In this document: positions 8,811-16,357 of the stretch, in pieces | Layout: the number at the start of each line of letters is the position of its first letter | Numbering within the stretch: position 1 is the stretch's first letter | DNA from: Sagittula sp048553715 | GTDB lineage: Bacteria; Pseudomonadota; Alphaproteobacteria; Rhodobacterales; Rhodobacteraceae | Direction: 5' to 3' | NCBI RefSeq assembly: GCF_048553715.1 | Contig: NZ_JBLZNC010000007.1 | Coordinates: 62,001 to 126,000, forward strand | DNA: 64,000 nt | Notes under the pieces: generated by a model | Databases searched by the model: none | What the model saw: the letters and a program-made list of their open reading frames with translations, nothing else | What the model was told of the DNA's origin: nothing | Translations under genes and position numbers: made by a program

Positions 8811-8993
8811 TCAGAAGCGTGCGGAGTCGAGATACGCGCGGGTGTGCGCGGTGTCCTGCATCCGGCTGGATGACAGATCGGGTGTGGCGGCTTCGGCCTG
8901 CGTTCCGGTGGTGGCAACCGCCACGGCAGCCGCAGGGGCCGCTGTGCCCGCCAGTTTCAGAAAGTCGCGGCGCGTGGCCTCTTTGTCCGACAT
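8811..8993 (-). CDS. Small twin-arginine-signal protein of FDH regions (TIGR02811-like)
   Basis: 60 aa. It begins MSDKEATRRDFLKLAGTA, a clear Tat motif (RRDFLK), then a hydrophobic alanine-rich stretch and a short polar tail ending AYLDSARF. Proteins like this are recognised as formate dehydrogenase region Tat targets (TIGR02811). Their role is unknown; proposals include co-export or protection of the alpha subunit. It lies between the TorD-like chaperone gene and the FDH alpha gene, the usual order for this family. Confidence 0.85.
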   Translation of the reverse strand: MSDKEATRRDFLKLAGTAAPAAAVAVATTGTQAEAATPDLSSSRMQDTAHTRAYLDSARF

Positions 8994-9060
8994 TCTGCTC
9001 TCCCTTTGATGGATGTGCCTGCGGCACCTCCGGTTCCGACCCCTGCGGGCCGCTCGATGC

Positions 9061-9080
9061 GCAAGGGGGCGCCCCCTTGC
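9061..9080. repeat. 20-bp perfect palindrome in the FDH operon
   Basis: GCAAGGGGGCGCCCCCTTGC is a perfect palindrome with no loop bases, in the 96-base gap between the TorD-like gene and the small Tat-protein gene. In RNA it would form a GC-rich stem with a tight loop. No T-run follows in the direction of transcription. Confidence 0.7.
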
Positions 9081-9089
9081 AGGTTCAGC

Positions 9090-9689
9090 TCAGGTCAGGC
9101 GGAAGGCCTCCGCCTCGATCTCCATAAAGCTGCGGCCGATGCTGCCGACGGGGGCGTAGAACACCGACCCTTTCGCGGCTTCGAGATCGGCAAAGAAATG
9201 CCCCGCCCAAGGTGCGATATGCTTGGCAAAGAATTCCTTCTGCTGCGCCAGATCGGCCGCAGGGCCAAACCGGCCCACGATCAGGGCGCCCATCATCTCC
9301 ATCAGCGAGGCTATATTGTCTTCGGGTTCGAACACCGTGTCGGCGCGGGCCAGACCACGGCGGGTCATGTCCAGACGCAACGCCGCCAGCGGCTTTTCGT
9401 TCAAAAATCCGGTCATGTAATAGGACGCGTAGGGCAGCAGTTCGCCCCGACCCAAACCGATGAAAAGCTTGTTATATTCGCTTTGGACGGTTTTGGGCTT
9501 TGTCACCTTGGCCATTTTGGCCAGCGTTGTGATCGCCTGCCCCAGATCGGTGGCGTCACCGGACAGGCTGGCGGTCTGCGCCAACAGCATCTCGTCGGGC
9601 GGGGCGGCAAGGATCAGGCCGAGGAAATTATAAAGATCCGCGCGCAGGCGGTCCTCTTCGGCGATTGTCGGGGCGGGTGCTGCGGTCAT
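9090..9689 (-). CDS. TorD/DmsD-family molybdoenzyme maturation chaperone
   Basis: 199 aa, predicted all-helical. Typical TorD-family segments are visible, including LRADLYNFLGLILAAPP near the N-terminus, PYASYYMTGFL in the middle and FFAKHIAPWAGHFFADLEAA in the last third. Such chaperones bind the Tat signal of a molybdoenzyme and hold it until the cofactor is inserted. The neighbouring FDH alpha gene is the obvious client. Its ATG overlaps the stop of the DUF3306 gene by four bases, so the two are translationally coupled. Confidence 0.88.
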   Translation of the reverse strand: MTAAPAPTIAEEDRLRADLYNFLGLILAAPPDEMLLAQTASLSGDATDLGQAITTLAKMAKVTKPKTVQSEYNKLFIGLGRGELLPYASYYMTGFLNEKPLAALRLDMTRRGLARADTVFEPEDNIASLMEMMGALIVGRFGPAADLAQQKEFFAKHIAPWAGHFFADLEAAKGSVFYAPVGSIGRSFMEIEAEAFRLT

Positions 9690-10291
9690 GCGCGTCCTTC
9701 CGTGTCCTCGAACCGGAACCGCATGCGCCGTGCGCCGGACGGCATGGGCGGTTCGTCGTCCTGTGGGGTATCACTTAGCGGAGTTTCTTCTGCGTCAATG
9801 GTTTGCGCCGCATCCGCCGTCATTTGGGTCGGTGGCTCGGGCAGGTCTTCGTCGGTGGCGGGTTCGCACGATGCCTGCTCTGCCTTGGCCTCTGCCGCGC
9901 GGGCGGCCTCGGCTGCCTTGTCGAACATGCCTTTGCCGACCTGATAGACGGTTTGCATACCTTCGACGACCAGCGCCGCGTCGGTGTAATCCTCGCCGTA
10001 TTCCACCAGCCCGTCGAGATTGGCCAGAACGGGGTTGAGCCGCCACAACCGGCGCAAGGCCCGTGTTTTCAACCGCTGCGGCAGAGCGGTGCGCAAAAGC
10101 GCTTGCACCTCTTCGGGGCTGTCCATCTCGTCAGGGTCGCGCAGCCCTGCCTCGGCCAACAGCTCCGCGTCGTCGCGTTCGGCAAGCGCTTGCTCCGCCT
10201 CGGCAAGGCGCGCGTCCTCGGCAGCTTGCGCCTCTTGCAGCTGCTCCTCGGCGACGGCGGCCTTGCGGCGTTCCCAGAAACCGCCGCTCAT
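9686..10291 (-). CDS. DUF3306 family protein
   Basis: 201 aa. The N-terminal 60 residues are rich in Ala, Glu and Arg and look like a coiled coil (RRKAAVAEEQLQEAQAAEDA). The conserved core follows (LPQRLKTRALRRLWRLNPVL, then NLDGLVEYGEDYTDAALV). The C-terminus is acidic and low-complexity. No signal peptide or membrane helix is seen. The family co-occurs with FDH genes, DUF3305 and TorD, but its function is unknown. It overlaps its neighbours on both sides by 4 bases, so it is locked into the operon. Confidence 0.85.
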   Translation of the reverse strand: MSGGFWERRKAAVAEEQLQEAQAAEDARLAEAEQALAERDDAELLAEAGLRDPDEMDSPEEVQALLRTALPQRLKTRALRRLWRLNPVLANLDGLVEYGEDYTDAALVVEGMQTVYQVGKGMFDKAAEAARAAEAKAEQASCEPATDEDLPEPPTQMTADAAQTIDAEETPLSDTPQDDEPPMPSGARRMRFRFEDTEGRA

Positions 10292-10851
10292 TGCATCCGT
10301 CTCCGCTTCAGCGCGGGCGAGGCATAGATATCGCCCGCCTTATGAATGCGTGGATCGCCGATGCCGTCCTCGTGCAAATCAACGCGCGCATTGCGGCGCT
10401 TGCGTTTGACGAACACCTCTTCCTCGTAGAATTCCTCGATGAAGCTGCGCACCCACGCCACCAGCCCCTCGGGCATCGGCACCTTTTCCACCAGCTCGTC
10501 GCCGCTGTCGGTGTAATCCTGCGCCTCGTAGGGAGAGGCGGTCACGCGCAGAATTTCATAAGGGTGCTCGCCCGTCACCGGACGCATGATCACATAGATG
10601 CTGGGCACCGCATCGCTGAGGCCGGTCAGATAGGCCTCTGCCTCGGCGCCGTGCAGCTCCAGAACCGGCGTGTCGGCGTGATATTCTACCGCATCGCCTT
10701 CGCGGCGCAGTTCCCGCCAATCCGCAGGCGCAGCCCCCGGCAGAACCGCAACCGCCCGCCACGCCCATTTCGCCCAACGGGTGACACCGGGCGTCCGTCG
10801 CAGGACGACCCCCACCGGCATGGTGCGATAGGCCTTTGGGTTGTGGATCAC
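10288..10851 (-). CDS. DUF3305 family protein, first gene of the FDH operon
   Basis: 187 aa from a GTG at 10851, chosen because GGAGG sits six bases upstream; the longer in-frame ATG at 10899 has no such site. The family core is visible in TMPVGVVLRRTPGVTRWAKW, LELHGAEAEAYLTGL and the acidic VAWVRSFIEEFYEEEVFVK near the C-terminus, followed by a basic stretch. Function is unknown. It is consistently found next to DUF3306 and FDH genes, so a role in FDH assembly or export is likely. It opens the leftward operon that ends with the response regulator. Confidence 0.85.
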   Translation of the reverse strand: MIHNPKAYRTMPVGVVLRRTPGVTRWAKWAWRAVAVLPGAAPADWRELRREGDAVEYHADTPVLELHGAEAEAYLTGLSDAVPSIYVIMRPVTGEHPYEILRVTASPYEAQDYTDSGDELVEKVPMPEGLVAWVRSFIEEFYEEEVFVKRKRRNARVDLHEDGIGDPRIHKAGDIYASPALKRRRMQ

Positions 10852-11190
10852 GGTGTTCCTCCTTGGCTGCAAACGGTGGCGTATCCCGCCTGTGGGCAAA
10901 AGCGGTTTCCGAGCGATTTCAGCGCTTCACCGGTTTTCGGGTCAAATTGTCCAGCCCCTCCACCCCTCACATAGCGCGATGGACATTCTGTCCAACTTGA
11001 TTAATTCGCTCAGTTTTCGGGCAGTTTGAAAACACCCGAATCACCCCGCCGCGAAACCCGCCGCACTGCAGAGGCCCCCGTGATGCACGCCCCTTGAAAT
11101 CGGTTGTCGGCGACCGAGAATCATGTGTAGCTAACCGCTCGTCGGGCCGCAAAACCGGTGCCGACCGCGTCCAGAAAACAGGTGGGAAAA
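10852..11190. promoter_or_regulatory. Divergent promoter region of the two FDH-island operons
   Basis: A 339-base gap separates the leftward DUF3305-FDH operon from the rightward Fe-S protein gene. It must hold promoters for both. I see a 15-base palindrome (10980-10994) and an imperfect TTCGGG/CCCGAA inverted repeat near 11015-11040. I found no convincing sigma-54 -24/-12 element, which fits the degenerate response regulator. No small gene with a ribosome-binding site was seen. Confidence 0.55.
10980..10994. promoter_or_regulatory. Palindromic operator candidate
   Basis: TGGACATTCTGTCCA has perfect 6-base arms around a 3-base centre and lies in the middle of the divergent FDH promoter region. 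A second half-like TTGTCCA lies about 35 bases to the left. It is a plausible binding site for the dimeric Fis-type response regulator of this island, by position only. Confidence 0.4.
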
Positions 11191-13137
11191 ATGTCTAAGA
11201 CACTGATTACATGTGACTGTCTGGGCAGCCAATCCATTGACGCAGCCGCCTTGGATCAGCAGTCGGACCTTGACGTGCGCCCCCCCTGTTCGGCCCTGTG
11301 CACCCGCGATATCGCCCTTGCACAGGAAGCGTTGACGCAAGGGGATGCAATTTTTGCCTGCACGCAGGAAGAGGCCACATTCACAGCCCTCGCAGAGGAC
11401 ATGGGCCTGACCCCGCCCCCCCTGCTGGACCTGCGTGATCGCGCCGGGTGGAGCGATGACCCCGCCCCGAAACTACCCAAAATGTCCGCCTTGCTGGCAG
11501 AGGCGCAATTGCCCGCAGCCCCGGAAAAGACATTCGACGTAATCTCGGAAGGGTTGTGCCTGATTGTCGGCGCGCCAGAGGTGGCGTTGATGGCGGCAGA
11601 ACAGCTCAAGGATCATCTGGGTGTGACCGTGCTGCTGCCCGATGGCGCTGACGTGCCGGATACCCGCGCCTATGACGTGGTAACGGGCCGGTTGCGGCAG
11701 GCCAGCGGCGCGCTTGGCCGGTTCGAGGTCACGATTGATGCGCTGCGCATGATCGAGCCCGAAGGGCGCGGCCCCCTGACCCTGACGCCGCCGCAGGATG
11801 GCGGGCGGTCGGACTGCGACATTCTGCTGGATCTGCGCGGCGAGACCCCGTTGTTTCCCGCCCATGAAAAGCGCGACGGCTATCTGCGCGCCGAACCCGG
11901 GCACCCCGCAGGCGTGGCTGCCGCCATTCTTGCCGCCTCGCATTTGACCGGCACCTTTGAAAAGACGCTGCATGTGCGGATGGAGCCGCTGCTGTGCGCC
12001 CATTCCCGCGCCGAACAGGTGGGCTGTACCCGCTGCCTTGATCTGTGTCCGACCGGGGCAATCCTGCCCGCCGGGGAACATGTGTCTGTCGATCCGCTGA
12101 TCTGTGCAGGCTGCGGGGCCTGTTCTGCAGCCTGTCCCTCCGGCGCGATCAGCTATGACGCCCCGCCCGTGGATGAGGTCATGCGCCGCGTGCAAACGCT
12201 GGCGAAGGCCTATCTGGATGCAGGCGGCAGCGCCCCACGGCTGCTGGTGCATGACGCCGAAGGGGCAGAGATGATCCGGCTCAGCGCACGCCACGGGAAG
12301 GGGCTGCCTGCCGATGTCATCCCTTTGGAGCTTCCCAAGGTCGGAGCCTTTGGTCATGCGGAAATGATTGCCGCGCTGGCGGCTGGCTTTGCGTCCGTGG
12401 CCATGCTTCCGTCCGCTGGGGGCGATGCGGCGGCGCTTGCGGCGCAGATGGCGCTGGCCACGGCCATCGGCGGGGACAATCGCATTGCCTTGATCGACAC
12501 GCGCGACCCCGACGCCATGAGCGATGCGCTGTACGACACCGCCTCCCCTGCCCCCGTGGACCAGCCGGTGCGCCCCATGGGCACCCGTCGCCAGATCACC
12601 CGACAGGCTGCGCGGGCATTGCATCCCGACACCGACCAGATCCCCCTGCCCCAAGGCGCGCCCTATGGGGCCGTTCTGGTGGATCAGGACGCCTGCACCT
12701 TGTGTTTGTCTTGCGTGTCGCTGTGCCCCTCCGGCGCTTTGGGCGACAACCCCGACCGGCCCGAGCTGCGGTTTCAAGAGGACGCCTGCCTGCAATGCGG
12801 CATCTGCGCCACCGCCTGCCCCGAAACGGCCATCACGCTGGAACCGCGTCTGGATCTGACCAAAGGCGCGCTGGACCAGAAGATCCTGAAAGAGGAAGAG
12901 CCCTTTGCCTGCATCGAATGCGGATCGCTGTTTGGTGTCAAATCAACTGTCGAGCGCGTGATGCAAAAGCTTGAAGGGCACGCCATGTTCGGCGGCGACC
13001 GGCTGCGCATGATCCAGATGTGTGACGATTGCCGCGTGAATGCGCAGTATCACGCGGAAAACAATCCCCTCTCGGGCGGGGAACGCCCGCGCACCCGCAC
13101 CACCGACGACTACCTGTCAACGCGGCGCGACCATTGA
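11191..13137 (+). CDS. Multi-[4Fe-4S] ferredoxin-like protein of the FDH island
   Basis: 648 aa from the ATG at 11191 (MSKTLITCDCLG), preceded by AGGTGGGA; an in-frame ATG at 11158 has no such site. Four ferredoxin motifs come in two pairs: CTRCLDLCP and CAGCGACSAACP near residues 278-316, then CTLCLSCVSLCP and CLQCGICATACP near 501-545. Two further cysteine pairs (CIECG, CDDC) lie near the C-terminus and could bind metal. No signal peptide is seen, so it acts in the cytoplasm. It is usually found with DUF3305/DUF3306 and FDH. It could supply electrons for FDH maturation or shuttle them to another acceptor; the role is inferred. Confidence 0.9.
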   Translation: MSKTLITCDCLGSQSIDAAALDQQSDLDVRPPCSALCTRDIALAQEALTQGDAIFACTQEEATFTALAEDMGLTPPPLLDLRDRAGWSDDPAPKLPKMSALLAEAQLPAAPEKTFDVISEGLCLIVGAPEVALMAAEQLKDHLGVTVLLPDGADVPDTRAYDVVTGRLRQASGALGRFEVTIDALRMIEPEGRGPLTLTPPQDGGRSDCDILLDLRGETPLFPAHEKRDGYLRAEPGHPAGVAAAILAASHLTGTFEKTLHVRMEPLLCAHSRAEQVGCTRCLDLCPTGAILPAGEHVSVDPLICAGCGACSAACPSGAISYDAPPVDEVMRRVQTLAKAYLDAGGSAPRLLVHDAEGAEMIRLSARHGKGLPADVIPLELPKVGAFGHAEMIAALAAGFASVAMLPSAGGDAAALAAQMALATAIGGDNRIALIDTRDPDAMSDALYDTASPAPVDQPVRPMGTRRQITRQAARALHPDTDQIPLPQGAPYGAVLVDQDACTLCLSCVSLCPSGALGDNPDRPELRFQEDACLQCGICATACPETAITLEPRLDLTKGALDQKILKEEEPFACIECGSLFGVKSTVERVMQKLEGHAMFGGDRLRMIQMCDDCRVNAQYHAENNPLSGGERPRTRTTDDYLSTRRDH

Positions 13138-13142
13138 GCAGA

Positions 13143-13883
13143 TCACTGGTTTTGCAGCGGCGCGCCCAGATCCGCCGCGCCGAGCGTCGCCACATAGGCG
13201 GCGACCGCCTCGACCTCGGGGAGGGTCATTTCGACCGGCACGATAGGGCTGGGATGCAGCGGATCAAAGGGCGGGGTGACGTCCTCGATCTGGGTAAAGG
13301 ACGGGTGCGGGTTCAACGCGAAAAAACCGATAAACCGGTGCTCCCAATCCGCAAAGCCGCGCAGCAGCGCAAAGCTGGGCGTCGATCCGATGCCCGTGAG
13401 ACGTGTCGCCTCGTCCACCGCATGGCAGCGCCCGCATTTCTGCACCGCGATGTCGTGACCCTGCTCAGCATCCCCCGTCAGGGTCGGGCGCACCTCTGGG
13501 GCAATCTCAGACACAGGTGCGGCGAACAGCGGGGCCCCATCGGGGGCAAAGGACAGAACAGTTTTCAACCCGATCTCGCTGCGCAGCCAATCGGCAAACC
13601 GCTCCGTCCATTGCGTCTGGTACCGGAGGCGCAGCCCCCACGCCCCACCGGCGCCAATGAACAGCGGGCTGCCCGCCTCATGGAAAACCGCCTGTGCGGT
13701 GTCAGCTTCTTGTACAAGCAGCACGGCGATCTGCGTCTTCAGCTTGAACCGGGGCAGGATGTGCTGCATCACTCCGGTCTCGACCAGCGCGGGCGGCGCG
13801 TACAACAGAACCTGCCGCTCTTGCTGGGCCACCGCCTTGAAGGGCAGCGCCACAAAGGCCAGTATCAGAACCAAGACACGCAT
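13143..13883 (-). CDS. Secreted c-type cytochrome with binding-protein-like N-terminal domain
   Basis: 246 aa from the ATG at 13883, which places a signal peptide (MRVLVLILAFVALPFKAVAQ) at the N-terminus. Residues about 25-130 look like part of a periplasmic solute-binding fold (APPALVETGVMQHILPRFK, then FHEAGSPLFIGAG). A single heme motif follows (KCGRCHAV, near residue 148), and a C-terminal helix typical of cytochromes c (MTLPEVEAVAAYVATLG). It should lie in the periplasm and could accept electrons near FDH. It converges with the Fe-S protein gene, five bases apart. The domain combination is uncommon; the N-terminal assignment is tentative. Confidence 0.8.
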   Translation of the reverse strand: MRVLVLILAFVALPFKAVAQQERQVLLYAPPALVETGVMQHILPRFKLKTQIAVLLVQEADTAQAVFHEAGSPLFIGAGGAWGLRLRYQTQWTERFADWLRSEIGLKTVLSFAPDGAPLFAAPVSEIAPEVRPTLTGDAEQGHDIAVQKCGRCHAVDEATRLTGIGSTPSFALLRGFADWEHRFIGFFALNPHPSFTQIEDVTPPFDPLHPSPIVPVEMTLPEVEAVAAYVATLGAADLGAPLQNQ

Positions 13884-13939
13884 AGCCGCCAGCCTAAGCG
13901 CCGCGCGCGCCATGCGTCAACGTCCACAGGAGTTCCCCG

Positions 13940-14131
13940 ATGAGCGACGATTTCAACATGTCCATGCGCAAGTTCCTCAAGCAGGTTGGCGTGACCTCTC
14001 AGCAGGCCATCGAAGAGGCGATGCGCGCGGCCGAGACCTCGGGCCAGACATTCGCGGTCAAGGCCGTGATCACCATTCCCGAACTGGGCATGACCCATGA
14101 GGTCGACGGCGAGATCAAGGGACAGGAGTAA
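13940..14131 (+). CDS. DUF6494 family small protein
   Basis: 63 aa: MSDDFNMSMRKFLKQVGVTS followed by a helical AMRAAET segment and a C-terminal beta part (ITIPELGMTHEVDGEI). This matches the DUF6494 family of alphaproteobacteria. No signal or membrane helix is present. It lies five bases before the Mrp gene and is probably co-transcribed with it. Function is unknown. The convergence of size and position suggests a partner of Mrp or of the downstream ligase-like protein. Confidence 0.85.
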   Translation: MSDDFNMSMRKFLKQVGVTSQQAIEEAMRAAETSGQTFAVKAVITIPELGMTHEVDGEIKGQE

Positions 14132-14136
14132 GACAG

Positions 14137-15186
14137 GTGGCCACCCGCGAAGAGGTTCTGGAGATCCTGAAAACCATCCCCGCCCCCAACGGCGGCGATA
14201 TTGTGGCCGCCGGTGTGGTGCGCGCCCTTGGCGTGGCCGACAGCGGCGTGCGTTTTGTCCTGGAGGTGCCCCCCGGACAGGCCAAAACCTGGGAGCCGAT
14301 CAAGGCGCAGGCAGAGGCGGCGCTTGAGAAGGCCGGTGTCGGCAGCGTCAACATCGCGCTCACCGCCGATGCGCCGCCTCCCGGACTGGGCGCAAAGCCC
14401 AAGCCAAAGCCGCAAGGCCCGCAAAAGATCCCGGGCGTGGATCATCTGATCGCCGTCGCCTCGGGCAAGGGCGGGGTCGGGAAATCGACCGTCTCCGCAA
14501 ACCTTGCCTGTGCGCTGGCCGCACAAGGCCGCCGCGTGGGTCTGCTGGACGCTGATGTCTACGGCCCGTCGCAGCCCCGGATGCTGGGCGTGTCTGGGCG
14601 GCCCGCCTCCCCCGATGGCAAGACCATCCTGCCGCTGCGCAACCACGGCGTCACCATGATGTCGATGGGTTTGATGACCAACGAAGGTCAGGCGGTCGCA
14701 TGGCGCGGCCCGATGCTGATGGGCGCGCTGCAGCAGATGATGATGCAGGTGCAATGGGGGGCGCTGGACGTGCTGATCGTCGATCTGCCACCCGGCACCG
14801 GCGATGTGCAGATGACATTGGCCCAAAAGGCCGAAGTTGACGGCGCCATCGTTGTGTCCACCCCGCAGGATGTGGCGCTTCTGGACGCGCGCAAAGGCAT
14901 CGACATGTTCCAGCAGCTCAAAGTGCCTCTGCTTGGCATGATCGAGAACATGAGCACCCATATCTGTTCCAATTGCGGGCATGAGGAACACGTCTTTGGC
15001 CACGGCGGCGTCAAGGCCGAGGCGGAAAAGCTTGGCGTGCCCTTGCTGGCGGAAATTCCGCTGGATTTGCAGATCCGTCTGGCCGCAGACGGCGGTGCAC
15101 CGATCGTGGTCAGCCAACCCGACAGCCCGCAAGCGCAGGCCTTTCACAAGGTGGCAAAAGCTCTGGTCGATCAGGGCGTGGCATGA
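14137..15186 (+). CDS. mrp: Mrp/ApbC/NBP35-family Fe-S cluster carrier ATPase
   Basis: 349 aa with a GTG start at 14137, just after the DUF6494 stop and a GGAG site. An N-terminal DUF59/MIP18-like domain spans about residues 1-90. The P-loop GKGGVGKST lies near 110-118, with the switch sequence VDLPPGTGDVQ further on, and a CSNC motif near residue 277 can bridge a [4Fe-4S] cluster between two subunits. The family delivers clusters to target Fe-S proteins. In this island FDH subunits and the large Fe-S protein are possible clients. Its stop overlaps the next start by four bases. Confidence 0.93.
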   Translation: MATREEVLEILKTIPAPNGGDIVAAGVVRALGVADSGVRFVLEVPPGQAKTWEPIKAQAEAALEKAGVGSVNIALTADAPPPGLGAKPKPKPQGPQKIPGVDHLIAVASGKGGVGKSTVSANLACALAAQGRRVGLLDADVYGPSQPRMLGVSGRPASPDGKTILPLRNHGVTMMSMGLMTNEGQAVAWRGPMLMGALQQMMMQVQWGALDVLIVDLPPGTGDVQMTLAQKAEVDGAIVVSTPQDVALLDARKGIDMFQQLKVPLLGMIENMSTHICSNCGHEEHVFGHGGVKAEAEKLGVPLLAEIPLDLQIRLAADGGAPIVVSQPDSPQAQAFHKVAKALVDQGVA

Positions 15187-15881
15187 CGCTGGCCTTTCCT
15201 CCGGCGATGTATGGCGAGGCGGTGGGGGGCGATCCCGCCGAGACCGCCGTCATGCGTGCCATTCAGGGGGTGGATGCGGGGCTGGTCTGCCACCGCATCA
15301 CCGCCGACCGCGCAGGCGCCGCTGTCGTTCTGACGCCCGAGGTGCCGCTGGCACAAGCGATGGCCATGCTGCCGCTCTGCGGGGTAGGGTTCCAGAACGC
15401 ACTTGGCGCGCTGGCCCCGCCAGAGGTCGCGGTGCATCTGGAATGGCACGGGCCGCTGCGGGTGAACGGCGCGCGCTGCGGGCTCATGCGGGCCTTTGCA
15501 TCGACCGATGATCCGCAAGCGATCCCCGATTGGATTGTCATCGCATGGGACATCGCGCTGCTGCCGCTGGACCCTGAAACCGGCCGTGATCCCGACCGCA
15601 CCGCGCTGTTTGTCGAAGGCTGCGCCGATGTTGACCCCGCCCATCTGGTAGAGGCATGGGCCCGCCACAGCCTGCTGTGGATCGCCCGGTGGGAGGACGA
15701 AGGCACCGCTCCGCTGCATGCCGAGTGGCGCGGGCTGGTGCATGGCATGGGCGAAACTGTCACGCGCGGCGATATCTCGGGGACGTTTCTGGGCGTGGAT
15801 GAGGATTTCGGCATGTTGATCCGAGACCATGACACCACCCATCTGATCCCGCTGACGACCCTATTGGAGGACCGACCATGA
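15183..15881 (+). CDS. Biotin/lipoate protein ligase-like protein, apparently catalytically degenerate (DUF4444)
   Basis: 232 aa. The overall fold and length match the biotin/lipoate A/B ligase-like family with a C-terminal DUF4444 domain. Where active ligases carry KWPND and a downstream G-x-K, this protein reads LEWHGPLRVNGARCG (residues 86-100), so the catalytic lysine is replaced by Glu87 and the motif is broken. The GRGRxG nucleotide loop is also not visible. A binding or scaffold role is more likely than ligation. It overlaps mrp upstream and DUF6505 downstream by four bases each. Confidence 0.75.
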   Translation: MTLAFPPAMYGEAVGGDPAETAVMRAIQGVDAGLVCHRITADRAGAAVVLTPEVPLAQAMAMLPLCGVGFQNALGALAPPEVAVHLEWHGPLRVNGARCGLMRAFASTDDPQAIPDWIVIAWDIALLPLDPETGRDPDRTALFVEGCADVDPAHLVEAWARHSLLWIARWEDEGTAPLHAEWRGLVHGMGETVTRGDISGTFLGVDEDFGMLIRDHDTTHLIPLTTLLEDRP

Positions 15882-16357
15882 AGCTGGCACGCGCCATCCA
15901 CTTCGACGAAAGCGACACATTGGTCTTTGCCAAACCGGCCCGCACCGGCGAATGGTGCATTCCCGGCGGGTTCGAGTTCTCTGACTGGACAGAGGACGAC
16001 CTGACCGGAAAGGCACGTCAGGCCTTTGCCAACGGCTGGTTGGGGCTGGAGACGGGCGGGCGCGTGACCTTTGTCGCCGTCACCAGCATCGAGCCCACCG
16101 AACTGGCCACGCTGGAGGTCGCGCTGGCCGAGCATTTTGTGACCTACTATGGCGCGCCCTCGGTCGATGCCGCCCGCCCTGTGGCGCGTGAAGAGCTGTT
16201 CCACATGGCCGATCTGTGCGAGGATCACGACCCCAACACGCTGCTGACCGTGGCGCGCGAGCTTGCCGAAGGCGGCGTGCGCGAGGTGTTCCGCGTGATC
16301 GAGGCCCCCGACGCCGAGCTGGAACAATTCGCCATTCACGCGACGCCCGACACGTGA
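15878..16357 (+). CDS. DUF6505 family protein
   Basis: 159 aa, starting MKLARAIHFDESDTLVFAK and containing ARTGEWCIPGGFEFS and RQAFANGWLGL. These match the DUF6505 family, which in Rhodobacterales follows the ligase-like gene. No signal peptide or membrane helix is seen. Function is unknown. The gene overlaps both neighbours by four bases, ATGA upstream and GTGA downstream, which makes tight co-translation with the ligase-like protein and the kinase likely. Confidence 0.8.
   Translation: MKLARAIHFDESDTLVFAKPARTGEWCIPGGFEFSDWTEDDLTGKARQAFANGWLGLETGGRVTFVAVTSIEPTELATLEVALAEHFVTYYGAPSVDAARPVAREELFHMADLCEDHDPNTLLTVARELAEGGVREVFRVIEAPDAELEQFAIHATPDT

Noticed and set aside
10852..11190. Sigma-54 promoter in the FDH divergent region
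   Set aside because: Searched on both strands because of the NtrC-type regulator; no GG-N10-GC arrangement with flanking consensus was convincing.
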